In this document: in pieces, positions 35,897 to 37,688 of the stretch
How the letters are laid out: each line of letters starts with the position of its first letter
Position numbering within the stretch: position 1 is the stretch's first letter
Source: Thioalkalivibrio sp.
Lineage (GTDB): Bacteria > Pseudomonadota > Gammaproteobacteria > SpSt-1174
Direction: 5' to 3'
DNA: 37,688 bases
NCBI GenBank assembly: GCA_011046015.1
Contig: DSBO01000048.1
Coordinates: 1-37,688, forward strand
The notes under the pieces: generated by a model
Seen by the model: the letters and a program-made list of their open reading frames with translations, nothing else
Told to the model about the DNA's origin: nothing
The model's database searches: none
Translations under genes and position numbers: made by a program

Positions 35897-37688
35897 TCAT
35901 TCGCATTCATGGCTGGCCGGGATGAGGCCCAGCGCCTCGTCCACCAGATGTTTTTGCTGCTCCACGTGCACCCCGTGATAGCCGACGGCGGGTGAGGCCG
36001 AGTCGGGCCGCGTCACATGATGCAGGTAGTGATGTGGGCCGAGCAGGTTGCGGATGTGGTGCTGCGTGCTGTACCAGGCGCCCTGGTTGAGGGGTTCCTC
36101 CTGGCACCAGATGTAGCAGTCGGTCTTCGCATAGCGCGCGAGCACTGCCTGCAGGTCGTCCTGCGGGAACGGGTAGAGCTGTTCCAGACGGATGATCGCA
36201 ATGTCCTCACGCTCCAGTTCGCGACGGCGTTCCAGCAGGTCGTAGTACACCTTGCCACTGCACAGCACGACGCGCTCGATGCCCCTGGGGTCGAGGCCGT
36301 CGATCTCGTCGATGACGGTCTGAAACCCGCCGGCGGTGAGGTCTTCCAGGGCGTTGACCGCGAGCTTGTGTCGCAGCAGGCTCTTGGGCGACATGACCAC
36401 CAGCGGCTTGCGGTAGGCGCGCAGCATCTGCCGGCGGAGCATGTGGAAGACCTGTGCCGGGGTGCTCGGTACACAGACCTGCATGTTGTGCTGGGCGCAG
36501 AGCTGCAGGTAACGCTCCAGGCGGGCCGAGGAGTGCTCGGGGCCCTGGCCCTCGTAGCCATGGGGCAGCAGCATGGTGAGCCCGCACCGCCGCCCCCATT
36601 TCTGCTCGCCGGAGCTGATGAACTGGTCGATGACCACCTGCGCGCCGTTCGCAAAGTCGCCGAACTGTGCCTCCCAGATCACCAGCGTGTCGGGCGCGGC
36701 GGTCGCATAGCCGTACTCGAAGCCGAGCACGCCTTCTTCGGAGAGCAGCGAGTCGATGACGAGGAAGCCGGCCTGGTCTTCGGCCAGGTTGCGTAGCGGT
36801 ACATAGGTGCCGTAGCGTTTCTGGTTGTGCAGCACCGCATGGCGGTGGAAGAAGGTGCCGCGCCCCGAGTCCTGGCCCGAGAGGCGCACGGCGTATCCCT
36901 CGGTGACCAGGGTCGCGTAGGCCATGTTCTCGGCAAAGCCCCAGTCCAGCGGCAGGGCACCCTGCGCCATCTTGCGCCGGTCGTCGAGGATCTTGGCGAC
37001 CCGCGGGTTGATCTCGAAGCCCTCGGGCAGGGCCAGCATTCTTTCGGCAAGCTCGCGGATGCGCTGCTGCGTCACGGCCGTGTTGGCCGGCTCCGTCCAC
37101 TCGCGGCCGGCATAGCGCGACCAGTCCACCAGGAAGCCGCGCTCGGCCTGCTCGGTGGGCACCCACTCGGCCACCATGCAGTCGCCGGCCTCCAGGCAGG
37201 CGCGCACCTGCTGCTGTATCCCCTCGGCCTCTTCGGGCGCGAGCACCCCGTCTGTGGCCAGCCGCTCGGCATACAGCGCGCGCGTAGTGGGCAGGGCGCG
37301 GATGCGCTGGTACATCATCGGCTGGGTGGCCGCCGGCTCGTCGGCCTCGTTGTGGCCGTGGCGACGGTAGCAGAACAGGTCGATGACCACGTCCTTGCGG
37401 AAGGCCATGCGGAAGTCGAGCGCGAGCCGGGTGACGAAGGCCACGGCCTCCGGGTCGTCGCCGTTCACGTGAAAGATGGGCGCGTTGACCATCTTTACCA
37501 CGTCGGTGCAATAGTAGGTGGAGCGCGCGTCCTTCTGCGTACTGGTGGTGAAACCGATCTGGTTGTTGATGACGATGTGCACCGTGCCCTTGGTGGCGAA
37601 GCCGCGCGTCTGCGACATGTTCAGCGTCTCCATCACCACGCCCTGGGCGGCGAAGGCGGCATCGCCATGGATGAGCACGGGCAGCACC
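35897..37688 (-). CDS. sucA: 2-oxoglutarate dehydrogenase E1 component (N-terminal part outside window)
   Basis: The C-terminal about 597 residues of a protein that is usually about 930 aa; the frame stays open to the window end, so the first third is missing. ThDP-dependent decarboxylase of 2-oxoglutarate. Visible family features: LPVLIHGDAAFAAQGVVMETLNMS, TVHIVINNQIGFTT (ThDP/Mg region), CYRRHGHNEADEPA, the second-domain GRGTFFHRHAVLHNQ, MLLPHGYEGQGPEHSSARLERYLQLC, and the C-terminal WCQEEPLNQGAW. It heads the sucA-sucB-lpd run of the TCA cycle. Confidence 0.97.
   Translation of the reverse strand, partial: VLPVLIHGDAAFAAQGVVMETLNMSQTRGFATKGTVHIVINNQIGFTTSTQKDARSTYYCTDVVKMVNAPIFHVNGDDPEAVAFVTRLALDFRMAFRKDVVIDLFCYRRHGHNEADEPAATQPMMYQRIRALPTTRALYAERLATDGVLAPEEAEGIQQQVRACLEAGDCMVAEWVPTEQAERGFLVDWSRYAGREWTEPANTAVTQQRIRELAERMLALPEGFEINPRVAKILDDRRKMAQGALPLDWGFAENMAYATLVTEGYAVRLSGQDSGRGTFFHRHAVLHNQKRYGTYVPLRNLAEDQAGFLVIDSLLSEEGVLGFEYGYATAAPDTLVIWEAQFGDFANGAQVVIDQFISSGEQKWGRRCGLTMLLPHGYEGQGPEHSSARLERYLQLCAQHNMQVCVPSTPAQVFHMLRRQMLRAYRKPLVVMSPKSLLRHKLAVNALEDLTAGGFQTVIDEIDGLDPRGIERVVLCSGKVYYDLLERRRELEREDIAIIRLEQLYPFPQDDLQAVLARYAKTDCYIWCQEEPLNQGAWYSTQHHIRNLLGPHHYLHHVTRPDSASPAVGYHGVHVEQQKHLVDEALGLIPASHECE

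Overview
The window is a high-GC (roughly two-thirds G+C by eye) stretch of a gammaproteobacterial chromosome. The gene blocks argH / algZ-algR / hemC-hemD-hemX-hemY, lptM-lysA, dapF-DUF484-xerC, hslV-hslU and ubiE-ubiJ-ubiB are typical of that class and resemble the Pseudomonas arrangement. A detached soxYZ pair and a free-standing tusA suggest a sulfur-oxidising chemolithotroph, perhaps of the Ectothiorhodospiraceae/Chromatiales type. That placement is inference, because no rRNA or other taxonomic marker is present. Almost all genes are intact. The two genes at the window edges (nrdA, sucA) are cut by the window.

Layout. 1-3679 (+): class Ia ribonucleotide reductase nrdA (5' end missing) and nrdB. 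3676-10347 (-): algZ-algR-like two-component pair, a small lipoprotein, then hemC, hemD, hemX, hemY. 10435-11826 (+): argH, followed by an imperfect inverted repeat. 11984-13072 (-): a hypothetical protein and a serine esterase. 13296-17564 (-): sensor kinase, sigma-54 response regulator, soxY, soxZ, with a rho-independent terminator after soxZ. 17827-21841 (+): lptM, lysA, DUF1289 protein, hypothetical, VOC protein, sdaA; then a REP-like inverted repeat and a methyltransferase (22020-22682). 22657-31244 (-): a long run dapF, DUF484, xerC, hslV, hslU, methyltransferase, DUF971, ubiE, ubiJ, ubiB. 31472-31773 (+): tusA and a strong terminator. 31890-33086: a less GC-rich patch with an outer-membrane barrel gene, the 5' stub of a REP-associated (IS200-like) transposase and a small membrane protein. 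33169-37688 (-): sucA (partial), sucB, lpd, the 2-oxoglutarate dehydrogenase complex.

Most notable signal. The 175-bp gap between the sigma-54 response regulator and soxY holds, in order, a perfect 34-bp palindrome made of two TGCAAnTTGCA dyads 23 bp apart, a perfect match to the IHF consensus, and a -24/-12 element (TGGCAC-N5-TTGTA) about 50 bp upstream of the soxY start. This is the textbook order of an enhancer-dependent sigma-54 promoter, placed directly downstream of the gene for an NtrC-family activator and its Cache-like sensor kinase. I infer that this two-component system switches on soxYZ in response to a periplasmic signal. I do not know of a described system of this kind for sox genes.

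How the genes fit together. SoxYZ carries thiosulfate-derived sulfur in the periplasm and TusA relays sulfane sulfur in the cytoplasm. The hem genes supply uroporphyrinogen III for haem and sirohaem. UbiE/J/B serve quinone synthesis. SucAB-Lpd serve the TCA cycle. LysA and DapF are the two ends of the meso-diaminopimelate/lysine branch. The remainder is housekeeping: DNA precursors, proteolysis, dimer resolution, arginine synthesis and serine catabolism.
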